Shown: positions 54,539 to 63,790, numbered from the stretch's first letter. The stretch: DNA of 64,000 bases from Myxococcales bacterium (GCA_016707895.1 JADJGV010000015.1:62001-126000), one strand, 5' to 3'. Notes: generated by a model not told the origin, from the sequence alone. Numbers and translations: made by a program.

Positions 54539-55621
54539 TCACCCGCACTGGCCGCGGTGGCGGAGGTAGTGATCGGCGAGGACGAGGGCGGTCATGGCCT
54601 CGACGATCGGGACGGCTCGGGGGAGGACGCAGGGATCGTGGCGGCCGCGGGGGGCGAGCGTCGCCGGGTTGCCGTCGCGGTCGACCGTGGCCTGGGCCCG
54701 CATGATCGTCGCGGTCGGCTTGAACGCGATCCGCATCGTGATCGGCTCGCCGTTGGCGATGCCGCCGACGATGCCGCCGGCGCGGTTGGTGCGGGTGCGC
54801 ACGCGGCCGGCGTCGTCCCGGTACAGCTCGTCGTTGTGGGTCGAGCCGCGCAGCCGGGCGCCGGCGAAGCCCGAGCCGACCTCGAAGCCCTTGACCGCCG
54901 GGATCGACAGCATCGCCTTGGCCAGCTCGGCGTCGAGCTTGTCGAACACCGGCGCGCCCCAGCCGGCGGGCACGCCGTGAGCGACCGCGCGGATCACGCC
55001 GCCGACCGAGTCGCCGTCCTTGCGCGCGCCCTCGATGCACGCGGTCATCGCGGCGGCGGCCACCGGATCCGGACAGCGCACCGCGGTGGCGTCGACGTCG
55101 GCCCGGGTGACCGCGTCGCCGTCGACGTCGGCGGCGACGTGCTCGACCTCGTCGACCCAGGCGACGATGCGGACGCCGAGCGGCGCCAGGATCGCCTCGG
55201 CGACCGCGCCGGCCGCGACCCGGCCGACGGTCTCGCGCGCGCTGGCGCGACCGCCGCCCGCCACGGCGCGCACGCCGAACTTGGCGTCGTAGGTGTAGTC
55301 GGCGTGCGACGGGCGGTACGCGGTCTCGACGTTGGCGTAGTCGTGGGAGCGGGCGTCGACCGTGCGCACCAGCATCGCGATCGGCGTGCCCAGCGTGCGC
55401 TCGTCGTCGGTCAGCCCCGACAGGATCTCGACCTGATCGGGCTCGCGGCGCGGCGAGGTCAGCGTGCTCTGGCCGGGGCGGCGGCGATCGAGCGCGGCCT
55501 GGATCGCGGCCCGCGGCAGCGCCAGCCGGGGCGGGCAGCCGTCGACGATCACGCCCACGCCGGGCCCGTGGGACTCGCCGAAGGTGGTCACGGTCAGCGC
55601 GGTGCCGAAGCGGTTGCCCAT
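54539..55621 (-). CDS. aroC: Chorismate synthase AroC
   Basis: Makes chorismate, the input for TrpE, using reduced FMN. 360 residues. MGNRFGTALTVTTFGESHGP, GVGVIVDGCPP, RRRPGQSTLTSPRREPDQVE, GTPIAMLVRTVDARSHDYAN, YRPSHADYTYDAKFG, GGGRASARETVGRVAAGAVA, KDGDSVGGVI, GFEVGSGFAGARLRGSTHND, and GGIVGGIANGEPITMRIAFK are all at family positions. TACGGT ends 6 bases before ATG 55621. Confidence 0.96.
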   Translation of the reverse strand: MGNRFGTALTVTTFGESHGPGVGVIVDGCPPRLALPRAAIQAALDRRRPGQSTLTSPRREPDQVEILSGLTDDERTLGTPIAMLVRTVDARSHDYANVETAYRPSHADYTYDAKFGVRAVAGGGRASARETVGRVAAGAVAEAILAPLGVRIVAWVDEVEHVAADVDGDAVTRADVDATAVRCPDPVAAAAMTACIEGARKDGDSVGGVIRAVAHGVPAGWGAPVFDKLDAELAKAMLSIPAVKGFEVGSGFAGARLRGSTHNDELYRDDAGRVRTRTNRAGGIVGGIANGEPITMRIAFKPTATIMRAQATVDRDGNPATLAPRGRHDPCVLPRAVPIVEAMTALVLADHYLRHRGQCG

Positions 55622-55689
55622 GTGCGCACCGTAACACCGGGCCGGCGATCGGCAGCGCGGGCGCGGCGCCGAGCGTAGACTCCCGGCCC

Positions 55690-56469
55690 ATGCGAACCAC
55701 CCCCGCGATCGCCGGCCTCGCCGCGGCGCTCCTGCTGGTCGGCTGCCCGCCGTCCGGCGCGCCCACCCAGCCACCGCCGCCGCCGCCGCCGGGCTCGGGC
55801 TACCAGCCAGGCGCCGCGGTCGGCGCCGCGTGCGACGTCAACAACGACTGCGCGTCGGGGGTGTGCGAGGGCCAGGGCTGCGGCGTCGGGCAGGGCGTGT
55901 GCGCCGCCGCCGACCGCATGTGCACGATGGACGCCGCCAGCTACTGCGGCTGCGACGGCCAGACGTTCACCGCGTCGGGGAGCTGCGCCGGCCGGCGCTA
56001 CGCCAGCCGCGGCGAGTGCGCGCCCGCCGGCAAGCCCGATGGCGACGCGTGCGTCGCGGCCAGCGACTGCGCGTCGGGGGTGTGCGAGGGCCAGGGCTGC
56101 GGTGACGACGCGCCCGGCGTGTGTGCCAGCACACAGCGCGCGTGCACGATGGACGCGGCGCGCTACTGCGGCTGCGACGGCCAGACGTTCACCGCGTCGG
56201 GCAGCTGCCCCGGGCAGCGCTTCGCCCAGCGCGGCCCGTGCGCGCCGCCGCCCGCCGCCGACGGCGCGGCGTGCCTCGCCAACAGCGACTGTGCGTCGGG
56301 GGTGTGCGAGGGCCAGGGCTGCGGCCCCGACGCGCCGGGCGCCTGCGCGCCAGCGAACCGCGCGTGCACCAAGGACCTGCGCACGTATTGCGGCTGCGAC
56401 GGCCAGACCTTCCGCGCGTCGGGGAGCTGCCCGGGCAAGCGCTTCAGCGCGCGCGCCGCCTGCCCGTAG
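55690..56469 (+). CDS. Lipoprotein with three Cys-rich internal repeats
   Basis: 259 residues. Lipobox (AALLLVGCPP), a proline run, then three units of about 73 residues. Each contains NDCASGVCEGQGCG or close variants, a CTMDAA(S/R)YCGCDGQTF core and SGSC(A/P)GxR, ten cysteines per unit. Repeats are close at DNA level too, so the triplication is recent or kept uniform. The CGCDGQTF motif recalls Kazal-like inhibitor domains (C-G-x-D-G-x-T-Y), which would suit a surface protease inhibitor; this is tentative. TAGACT ends 8 bases before ATG 55690. Confidence 0.7.
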   Translation: MRTTPAIAGLAAALLLVGCPPSGAPTQPPPPPPPGSGYQPGAAVGAACDVNNDCASGVCEGQGCGVGQGVCAAADRMCTMDAASYCGCDGQTFTASGSCAGRRYASRGECAPAGKPDGDACVAASDCASGVCEGQGCGDDAPGVCASTQRACTMDAARYCGCDGQTFTASGSCPGQRFAQRGPCAPPPAADGAACLANSDCASGVCEGQGCGPDAPGACAPANRACTKDLRTYCGCDGQTFRASGSCPGKRFSARAACP

Positions 56470-56529
56470 AACAGGCGTCGGTGCGTTGCTGCGATCGCGG
56501 CGACCGCGGTACGCTCGCGCCCACACCGG

Positions 56530-59406
56530 ATGGCCGAAGCACCCCGACCGACCGCGGAGGAGCTGGAAGAGCTGGCAACGATCGTGCGCCGCGATCCCGC
56601 GTCGCCGGCGTTCGTCGACCTGGCGCAGGCATTCCTGGCGCTCGGTCGGCCGCGCGAAGCGATCGACGCCGCGCTCGCCGGCCTCCGAGCCAGCCCCGAC
56701 AACCACGAAGGCCGCCTGACGCTGGCCCGCGGCCACGCCGCGCTGCACCAGTGGAAGGAGGCCCAGGCCGAGCTCCTGCGCGTGGTCAAGGTCGACCGGG
56801 CGTCGAAGCTGGGCTTCACGCTGCTCGGCGAGGTGCTGCTGCGCCGCGCCGACTACGAGCGGGCCACGCCGGTGCTGCAGCACGCGCAGAACCTGGACCC
56901 GTCGAACCCGGCGGTGCTCTCGCTGCTGCGCGCCGCGCGCAACGGCCAGCAGCTCGATCCGCCGCCGCCGATCCCGACGCCGCTGGCGCCGCGCCGCGCC
57001 GAGCCGCGGGCCCGCCCGGCCGCCCCGGCCGCCGTCGCGCCGCCCAGCCCGGCGCCCGCGCCGCGCCCCGCGCCGACCCGCCCGCCGCCGGCGCCGCCCG
57101 CGCCGCCCCCCCGCGCGCCGCAGCCGTCGAGCTTCGCCGACGACGCGCCGACCTCGGTCAGCGGCCACGGCTTCGACGGCGGCCCCACCAACATCGACAG
57201 CCACGGGCCCGGCCGCGGCGACGCGACGATGCCGTCGCTGCCGCCCGAGCACGTCGCCGCGCCACCGGCGCCGCCCGCGCCGCCGCCGCGGGCCGCCCGC
57301 CCCAGCGTCGCGCCGCCCCCGGGCGAGGTGGTGCGGCCGCGCATCGTCCCCGCCGCCAAGCCGGTCAACGCCGCCGCCGCGTCGCTGCGGCAGTCGGCCG
57401 CGGTCGGCGAGAACTACCTGAACGACCTGCTCACCGGCGGGCTGCTCGACGTGCCCGGCGTCCGGATCCCGGACGTCGACTACGATCTGCGGCCGGATCG
57501 CCGCTGGGGCCGCTCGACCGTGCGCGCGTTCATCGTGCTGTTCGTGCTGCTGGTGGCCGGCGCCGGCGGCGGCGGCTACTGGTACTACTTCACCGAGAAG
57601 CAGCGCGCGGCCGACGTCAAGAAGCTGCGCGACGACGCCGCGACGCTGGTGGCCCAGGGCAGCTTCGACGGCATGACCGGCGGCCTCGAGAAGCTGGCCA
57701 AGGCGCTCGAGCGCGACAAGAAGAACACCCGCACCTTCGCCGCGGTGGCCGAGATCTCGGCGCTGCGCGCGCTCCTGTACGGCACGCCGCCCGACGGCGT
57801 CGACCAGGCGCTGGCCGCGGCGGCGCGCAAGATCACCAAGCCGACCCAGGACGGCTACCGCGCGCTGGTCATCGCCCGCACCGCGCTGGCGCTGGCCCGG
57901 TTGACCGGCGCGCAGGCCGACGACGCCAACGCCGCCACCGTCGAGGTCCTCAACAAGGCGCGGCTGGAGATCGACGAGTGGGTCACCGCCCACCCCGACG
58001 ATCGCTGGGCCCGCTACCTCAGCGGGAAGTGCCAGCTGGCCGCCGGCGCTCGCGACGCCGCCGCCGAGGCGTTCCGCCAGGCCGGCGACGGTCCCGAGGG
58101 GCTGGCGGTGGCCGACGCCGAGCGCGCCGACCTGCTGACCGACGACGGCAAGTTCGCCGAGGCGGTGCAGCTCTACGACGCGGCGCTGGCGAAGTCGGCG
58201 GACCACCCGCTGGTGCTGGTCGGCAAGTCGCTGGCCCGCGCCGAGCGCGGCGCCGACGCCTCCGAGGTCGTGCAGGAGATCAACGTCAAGCTCGACAAGG
58301 ACCTCGGCGCCCGGGTCAACGGCTACCGCCACCTCGCGCTGGCGATGGCGTACTACAACCTCGACGAGCCCCAGCGCTTCTCCGAGTCGCTGGCCCGCGC
58401 CGTCGGCGCCCGCGAGCCGCGGTTCCTGGCGCGGGTCGCGCTGGCGCGCGCGCTCCAGGGCCGGGTCGGCGACGCCGCGACCTCGCTGGGCCAGGTGAAG
58501 TGGTTCACCACCGGCAAGGCCGATCCCGATCCGCTGGTGACGCTGGTGAACGGCGCGCTGCAGCTGGCCGCCGGCACGCCCGAGGCGGCGCTCGACACGC
58601 TGACCAAGCTCGACGGCACCCGCGCCGAGGTGCTGCGCGGCCTCGCGCTGATCGACCTGCGCAAGTACAAGGAGGCCGAGGCCGAGCTGGCCGCGGCCCA
58701 GGAGCACGCGCCCGAGTCCAAGGAGATCCCGGTGTGGCGGCTGATGGCGCAGGCGCTGGCGTCGACCGGCGCGGCCCAGGCCGAGGCCACGGCCGAGCTG
58801 GAGAAGGCGTCGCGCAAGCCCAAGAGCAAGATCGGCCGCCACGCCCACGGCATGACGATGCTGCTGCTGGGCAACACCGACGAGGCGCGCCGCCGCCTCG
58901 ACCAGGCCCTCGAGGACGTCTCCGACGCGCAGCCCAACCCCCTCGCGTACCGCACCCGGATCGGGCTGGCGACGATCGAGCGCCAGGCCGGCAACCTCGA
59001 GGCCGCGCTGACCCAGGTCGACGAGGCGCTCAAGGCCAACCCGGGCTACCTGCCGGCGCGCATCGAGAAGGCGCGCGCGCTGGTGGCCAAGGGCGAGGGC
59101 GACGACGCGATGGCGGTGCTCGAGCCGGTCCTCACCGAGATCGAGCTGATGACCGGCGACGTCGAGGTGCTGGCCGCCGAGGCCACCATCAAGCGCGACC
59201 AGCGCAAGATGCGCGACAAGGACAAGCAGGCGCTGCGCGACGCCGCGAAGGCGGCGCTCGAGCGCGCGGTCGGCAAGAACGCGAACCCGGCCGAGGTCAC
59301 GCGGGTCGCCGACCTGGTCGAGCCGGGGCTGGCCGCGACGCTGGGCGTGACGCCGGCCGAGGCGCCCCCGCCGCCGAAGAAGCCCGCGCGGCGTCGAGGC
59401 CGCTAG
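56530..59406 (+). CDS. Large TPR protein with one membrane helix
   Basis: 958 residues. Cytoplasmic TPRs at 1-140 (AFVDLAQAFLALGRPREAID, EAQAELLRVVKVDRASKLGF), a Pro-rich linker at 145-300, one membrane helix at about 331-354 (AFIVLFVLLVAGAGGGGYW), then a long extracytoplasmic TPR array to the C-terminus (GDGPEGLAVADAERADLL, KYKEAEAELAAAQEHAPESK, AGNLEAALTQVDEALKANPG), with a Lys/Arg tail. Such cytoplasm-to-periplasm TPR proteins are common scaffolds in Myxococcota. No partner is named. Its TAG stop overlaps the next start. Confidence 0.72.
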   Translation: MAEAPRPTAEELEELATIVRRDPASPAFVDLAQAFLALGRPREAIDAALAGLRASPDNHEGRLTLARGHAALHQWKEAQAELLRVVKVDRASKLGFTLLGEVLLRRADYERATPVLQHAQNLDPSNPAVLSLLRAARNGQQLDPPPPIPTPLAPRRAEPRARPAAPAAVAPPSPAPAPRPAPTRPPPAPPAPPPRAPQPSSFADDAPTSVSGHGFDGGPTNIDSHGPGRGDATMPSLPPEHVAAPPAPPAPPPRAARPSVAPPPGEVVRPRIVPAAKPVNAAAASLRQSAAVGENYLNDLLTGGLLDVPGVRIPDVDYDLRPDRRWGRSTVRAFIVLFVLLVAGAGGGGYWYYFTEKQRAADVKKLRDDAATLVAQGSFDGMTGGLEKLAKALERDKKNTRTFAAVAEISALRALLYGTPPDGVDQALAAAARKITKPTQDGYRALVIARTALALARLTGAQADDANAATVEVLNKARLEIDEWVTAHPDDRWARYLSGKCQLAAGARDAAAEAFRQAGDGPEGLAVADAERADLLTDDGKFAEAVQLYDAALAKSADHPLVLVGKSLARAERGADASEVVQEINVKLDKDLGARVNGYRHLALAMAYYNLDEPQRFSESLARAVGAREPRFLARVALARALQGRVGDAATSLGQVKWFTTGKADPDPLVTLVNGALQLAAGTPEAALDTLTKLDGTRAEVLRGLALIDLRKYKEAEAELAAAQEHAPESKEIPVWRLMAQALASTGAAQAEATAELEKASRKPKSKIGRHAHGMTMLLLGNTDEARRRLDQALEDVSDAQPNPLAYRTRIGLATIERQAGNLEAALTQVDEALKANPGYLPARIEKARALVAKGEGDDAMAVLEPVLTEIELMTGDVEVLAAEATIKRDQRKMRDKDKQALRDAAKAALERAVGKNANPAEVTRVADLVEPGLAATLGVTPAEAPPPPKKPARRRGR

Positions 59407-59807
59407 TGCGCGCGGCGCGGCTCGCGGTCGCGGCGGCGCTCGCGGCCGGCTGCGGCAAGAGCCAGCCGCCGGCGCCCGGCGTCGAGGCAGTCGCGACCGC
59501 GCGGCCGCGCCCGCGCCCCGCCGAGCTGGCGCACCTGACGCTCAAGGTGCTCGGCATGACGTGACCCGAGAGCTGCCCACGACGGGTGCGGTCGGCACTC
59601 GCGACGCTCCCGGCGGCCTACCAGGTCGGCTATGACCTCGCGCGCGACGAGGTGTACGTGGGCTACGACGCGCGCGCCGGGGACGCGAAGGCCGCCGCCG
59701 CGCCGATGATCGCCGCGATCCAGGCCGCCGGCTTCGATCCGTGGCTCAAGGGCCCGGGCTGGCCCGACGACGCGCCGGATGTGGTCGTGCTGCCGGCGAT
59801 CGATTGA
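59406..59807 (+). CDS. Probable selenocysteine-containing HMA-domain lipoprotein
   Basis: 133 residues if TGA 59562-59564 is read as selenocysteine. N-terminal lipobox (AAALAAGCGKS), short linker, then a heavy-metal-associated fold: LTLKVLGMT-U53-PESC57, then RRVRSALATLPAAYQV, YDLARDEVYVGYDA and AAAPMIAAIQAAGFDPW. In HMA domains GMT is followed by the first metal-binding cysteine; here that codon is TGA, with the second cysteine four residues on. The same frame stays open on both sides with matching GC3, so no frameshift is needed. A strong SECIS-like hairpin follows. GTG 59406 overlaps the previous TAG. Likely periplasmic metal or redox role. Alternative: a recent nonsense mutation. Confidence 0.78.
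59580..59603 (+). promoter_or_regulatory. Bacterial SECIS-like hairpin
   Basis: Starts 15 bases after the TGA. Stem CG-(A bulge)-CGGGTGC pairs with GCACTCG-CG, nine pairs including one G-U, around the apical loop GGTCG (59590-59594). The E. coli fdhF element has GGTTGC-AGGTCT-GCACC: the same GC/GCAC upper stem, the GGTC loop that SelB recognises, and a bulge on the 5' side. Loop distance from the TGA (25 bases) is within the bacterial range. The codons here include CCA, CGA and GCA, rare in this GC3-rich genome, as expected if RNA shape is selected. Confidence 0.78.
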
Positions 59808-59856
59808 TCGCGATCGGGGTCGCGATCGGGGACGGGCAGGCTCGAGACGCGGCCTG

Positions 59857-60482
59857 CTAGAGGATGCCGTCGATCGTGCCCTGGCCCTGGCGGATCAGCA
59901 CGATCTGGTCGCCGTCGATCTCGAGCACCGTCGACGGCGCCTCGGCGGTGGACTCGGCGTCGACCACCACGTCGATCTGGCTGCCGAAGGCGTCGAGGAT
60001 CTCGTCGGCGTCGCGGCACGCGACCTCGGCGCCAGGCGCGATCGCCGAGGTGGTGAGCAGCGGCCGGCCCAGCGCCGCGACGATCGCGCTGGCGATCGGG
60101 TGGCTGGTGATGCGGATGCCGACCGTGCGGCGCTTGGCGTCGGTCAGCGTGCGCGGCACGTCGCGGCTGGCCGGCACCACGAGCGTGTACGGCCCGGGGA
60201 AGATGCGCTGCGCGAGCCGGAACGCGGTCTGGTTGAAGTGGCCGTACTGCGACGCGCTCGACAGGTCCGGGCAGATCAGCGCCAGCCGCTGGCTCTTCTT
60301 GAGCTGCTTGGCGCGGGCGATCCGCTCGATCGCGTCCTTGGCCTCGATCGCGCAGCCCAGCGCGTAGACCGAGTCGGTGGGGTAGGCGGCGACGCCGCCG
60401 CCGTGGAGGATCTCGACCACCTTGGCGATCTTGCGCGCCGGCGGGGTGCCCCACGGCTCGATGATCAGGCGCATCGCGTCGC

Positions 60483-60486
<4 letters not shown>
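59857..60486 (-). CDS. YciO-type Sua5/YrdC family protein
   Basis: 209 residues. KIAKVVEILHGGGVAAYPTD and SVYALGCAIEAKDAIERIAR match YciO rather than TsaC (which has a different lysine-rich entry). RLALICPDLSSASQYG, FPGPYTLVVPASRDVPRTL, RRTVGIRITSHPIA, and GRPLLTTSA complete the dsRNA-binding-like fold. Relatives make threonylcarbamoyl-AMP for tRNA t6A; whether YciO-type members do is unsettled. ATGA overlap with rlmE. Confidence 0.82.
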
Positions 60487-61109
<623 letters not shown>

Positions 61110-61182
61110 GGTGGTTCGCCGGAAACACAAACGCCGGCCGACGGCAGAGCCATCGACCGGCGAGGGGGGACGACGCGACCGA

Positions 61183-61920
61183 CTAACCGCGGCCGGCGGC
61201 GGCCTTCTTGGACGCCTTGAGCGGGTTCTTCGAGCGAGCCTCTTCCTTGCCCATGCCCTTGCGCTTGTACGCGGTGCGGGTGGCGGCCTTGCTCACCACC
61301 ACGTAGCCGTTGGGGCCACCCGGGACGGCGCCGCGGACCAGGATGTAGTTCTCGTCGGAGACGATGCGCACCACCTGCAGGTTCTGCACGGTGACGACCT
61401 CGTTGCCCATCTGGCCCGCCATGCGCTTGCCCTTGTGGACGCGCTGCGGGGTCAGGCGGCAGCCGATCGATCCGCCGTGGCGGAAGAACTCGTGCGTGCC
61501 GTGGGTGGCCTTCATGCCCTTCATGTGGTGCTTCTTGATCACACCCTGGTAGCCCTTGCCCTTGCTGGTCCCCTCGACGTCGACCGGGGCGCCGTCGGTG
61601 AACAGGTCGGCCGGGCCGAGCACCTGGCCCAGGGTGTACTTCTCGAGGTCGGCCGGGCTGGCGCGGAACTCGCGGAGGACGCGCACCGGCTTGGTGTTCG
61701 CCGCCTTGGCGGTGCCGAGCTCGGCCTTGTTGGCGAGGCGCAGGGGCTTCTCGTCGAAGCCGAGCACCACCGCGCTGTAGCCGTCCTTGTCGACGGTGCG
61801 CTTGCCAACGACCACGCATGGGCCCGTCTGGATCACCGTCACGGGGACGCGCTCGCCGTCTTCGGCGAACACTTGCGTCATCCCGATCTTCTTGCCGAGT
61901 AGGCCCATCTGCATTGACAT
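61183..61920 (-). CDS. rplC: 50S ribosomal protein L3
   Basis: 245 residues. MGLLGKKIGMTQVFAEDGER, VPVTVIQTGPCVVVGKRTVD, the 23S-contacting loop GKGYQGVIKKHHMKGMKATH, SIGCRLTPQRVHKGKRMAGQ with MGNEVVTVQNLQVVRIV, and GAVPGGPNGYVVV are normal for L3. A basic C-terminal tail (KEEARSKNPLKASKKAAA) is longer than usual. It is flanked by tatD and rlmE, not by rpsJ and rplD, so it is outside the S10 operon. AGGAGA lies 8 bases before ATG 61920. Confidence 0.95.
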   Translation of the reverse strand: MSMQMGLLGKKIGMTQVFAEDGERVPVTVIQTGPCVVVGKRTVDKDGYSAVVLGFDEKPLRLANKAELGTAKAANTKPVRVLREFRASPADLEKYTLGQVLGPADLFTDGAPVDVEGTSKGKGYQGVIKKHHMKGMKATHGTHEFFRHGGSIGCRLTPQRVHKGKRMAGQMGNEVVTVQNLQVVRIVSDENYILVRGAVPGGPNGYVVVSKAATRTAYKRKGMGKEEARSKNPLKASKKAAAGRG

Positions 61921-61945
61921 GGTCGAGGTCTCCTGAGAGCGCGCG

Positions 61946-61974
61946 TATATACCGGCCAGGTTTTCCGAAGTCAA
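61946..61974 (-). promoter_or_regulatory. Consensus-type promoter for rplC
   Basis: Minus-strand TTGACT (61969-61974), a spacer of exactly 17 bases, and TATATA (61946-61951). The -35 box contains the tatD stop codon. Transcription would begin about 7 bases downstream of TATATA, leaving a leader of roughly 18-20 bases that contains the AGGAGA ribosome site. It is the best sigma-70-type match I can see in the window and contrasts with the leaderless pattern elsewhere. Confidence 0.75.
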
Positions 61975-62768
61975 GACACCGGAGCCGGCGCCGGCAACCG
62001 GAAGATCCGGGTGGTGTTGGCCACCGTCGCGGCGGCCAGCTCGGCCAGGGGGACCCCCGCGGCCTGGGCCACCGCGGCGGCGGTGTGGGTGACGAAGGCC
62101 GGCTCGTTGCGCTTGCCACGCATCGGCACCGGCGACAGGTAGGGGCAGTCGGTCTCGACCAGGACGCGGTCGAGGGGCACCCGGGCCACCGCGTCGCGGA
62201 TGGGCTGGGCGTTCTTGTAGGTGACGATGCCCGAGAACGACACGTAACACCCCATCGCCGCGTAGGCCGCGGCGTCGTCCGGCGTCCCGGTAAAGCAGTG
62301 GATGATCACGCCCAGGTCGGCGGCGCGGCTCTCGGTCAGCACCGCCCGGGCCTCGGCGTGGGCGTCGCGGATGTGGCAGACCACCGGCTTGCCGACCCGA
62401 CGGGCCAGCTCGACGAAGCGGTGGAACGCCGCCACCTGCGCGGCGCGATCGGAGTGGTCGTAGTAGAAGTCCAGGCCGGTCTCGCCGATCGCCACCACCC
62501 GCGGGTGCGGCGCCAGGCGCTCGTGGACGTCCCACCAGGCCGGCGTCATCTTGTCGACGTCGTGGGGGTGGGTGGCGACGGTCGCGAAGACCTCGGGGTC
62601 GGCCTCGGCCAGCGCCACCGCGCGCTCGGCGCTGCCGGGATCGCCGACCGCGCCGATCACGATCATGCGGCGCACGCCGGCGGCCCGGGCCCGGGCCAGC
62701 ACGTCGGCGCGATCGCCGTCGAACTCGGGGCCGTCGACGTGGGCGTGGGAGTCGATCAGCTCGATCAC
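61971..62768 (-). CDS. tatD: TatD family metal-dependent hydrolase
   Basis: 265 residues. IDSHAHVDGPEFDGDRADVL (metal-binding HxH), VFATVATHPHDVDKM, VVAIGETGLDFYYDHSDRAA with the metal-bridging glutamate, KPVVCHIRDAHAEAR, VIIHCFTGTPDDAAAY, VLVETDCPYLSPVPMRGKRN with the catalytic aspartate. Full set of TatD nuclease/hydrolase ligands. Members are 3'-5' DNases and deacylases. Start GTG 62768 overlaps the stop of the HEAT-repeat gene. Confidence 0.92.
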   Translation of the reverse strand: MIELIDSHAHVDGPEFDGDRADVLARARAAGVRRMIVIGAVGDPGSAERAVALAEADPEVFATVATHPHDVDKMTPAWWDVHERLAPHPRVVAIGETGLDFYYDHSDRAAQVAAFHRFVELARRVGKPVVCHIRDAHAEARAVLTESRAADLGVIIHCFTGTPDDAAAYAAMGCYVSFSGIVTYKNAQPIRDAVARVPLDRVLVETDCPYLSPVPMRGKRNEPAFVTHTAAAVAQAAGVPLAELAAATVANTTRIFRLPAPAPVS

Positions 62769-63775
62769 GCGGCGCCTCCGCGGGCGGCGATCGCGGCGCG
62801 GGCCTGCGCGATCGCCTCGGTGAGCTCGCGGCCGCGCCAGCGCCCGGCCAGCCGGGCCAGCGGCTCCTCGGCCCAGGCGCCGCCGACCCGCTCGAGCTGC
62901 TCGACCGCCAGCCCGCGCACCGGCAGCTTGCGGTGGTCGAGGGCGGCCACCAGGTGCGCGCGGCCGCCGGCGTGGTCGGCGTCGAGCGCGAGCAGCGCCG
63001 CCGCCGCGCGCACGCCGATCTCCGGCGTGACCTTCTTGTCGGTCAGGCAGCGGGCCAAGGGCGCGATCGCGTCGCCGTCCTCGATCTGCTCGAGCACCTC
63101 GATCGCGTCCCAGGCGCGGTCGCGATCGCCGAGCGCGTCGTACAGCCGGGCCCGGCCGCGGCGATCGCCCAGCTGGGCCAGCGCGTAGGCGGCGTCGAAG
63201 CTCACGCCGCGATCGGCGTGCTCGAGCAGCCGCGCCAGGTGGCCGGCGGCGCGGCCGTCCTCGGTGGCGCCCAGCGCCAGCGCCACCGCCGCCAGCACCT
63301 GCGCGTCGGCGTCGGACAAGGACGCCACCAGCGGGCCGTAGGCGGCGACCCGATCGATCTCGACCAGCGAGGTCGCGGCCTGGAAGCGCAGATCGGCGGG
63401 CCCGTCGCGCAGCGCGGCCACCAGGGGCGCGAAGCCGTCGGGGTGGGCCAGCGTGCCCAGCGCGATCGCCGCGCCTTGCCGCACCTCGGGCAGGCCGTCG
63501 GCCAGCCGGGTCACCAGCGCCGCCACCACCGCCGCGTCGTCGGGATCGCCGGGGCCGGCGCCCAGCGCGCCCAGCGACGCCGCGGCCTCGGCCCGGACCT
63601 CGCCGCGATCGTCGGTGAGCGCCTTCACCAGCGCCGCGCGGGCGCGGTCGCGATCGCCGGCGTCGACGTCACCCAGCGCGTGGGCCGCGACGATCCGGGC
63701 CCGGGGCGGGGCGCCGGTGAGATCGCGCACCGCGGCGGCGGTGGTGATCGCGCGGCTGGCCGGGAACCAGGACAT
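62765..63775 (-). CDS. HEAT-repeat protein
   Basis: 336 residues from ATG 63775 (GTG 63781 is possible; TAGTCG ends 6 bases before the ATG). Composed of about nine HEAT/PBS-lyase-like helical repeats: ARIVAAHALGDVDAGDRDRA, EVRAEAAASLGALGAGPGDP, PEVRQGAAIALGTLAHPDGF, DLRFQAATSLVEIDRVAAYG and RGVSFDAAYALAQLGDRRGR. No signal peptide. Probably a protein-binding scaffold. GTGA overlap with tatD indicates a shared transcript. Confidence 0.72.
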   Translation of the reverse strand: MSWFPASRAITTAAAVRDLTGAPPRARIVAAHALGDVDAGDRDRARAALVKALTDDRGEVRAEAAASLGALGAGPGDPDDAAVVAALVTRLADGLPEVRQGAAIALGTLAHPDGFAPLVAALRDGPADLRFQAATSLVEIDRVAAYGPLVASLSDADAQVLAAVALALGATEDGRAAGHLARLLEHADRGVSFDAAYALAQLGDRRGRARLYDALGDRDRAWDAIEVLEQIEDGDAIAPLARCLTDKKVTPEIGVRAAAALLALDADHAGGRAHLVAALDHRKLPVRGLAVEQLERVGGAWAEEPLARLAGRWRGRELTEAIAQARAAIAARGGAA

Positions 63776-63790
63776 CGGCACCGACTACCA

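Noticed and set aside
55594..58848. 1084-residue open frame on the minus strand opposite the Cys-rich lipoprotein and TPR genes
   Set aside because: Low-complexity Arg/Gly/Leu composition typical of antisense frames in GC-rich DNA; the plus-strand genes have clear domains and starts.
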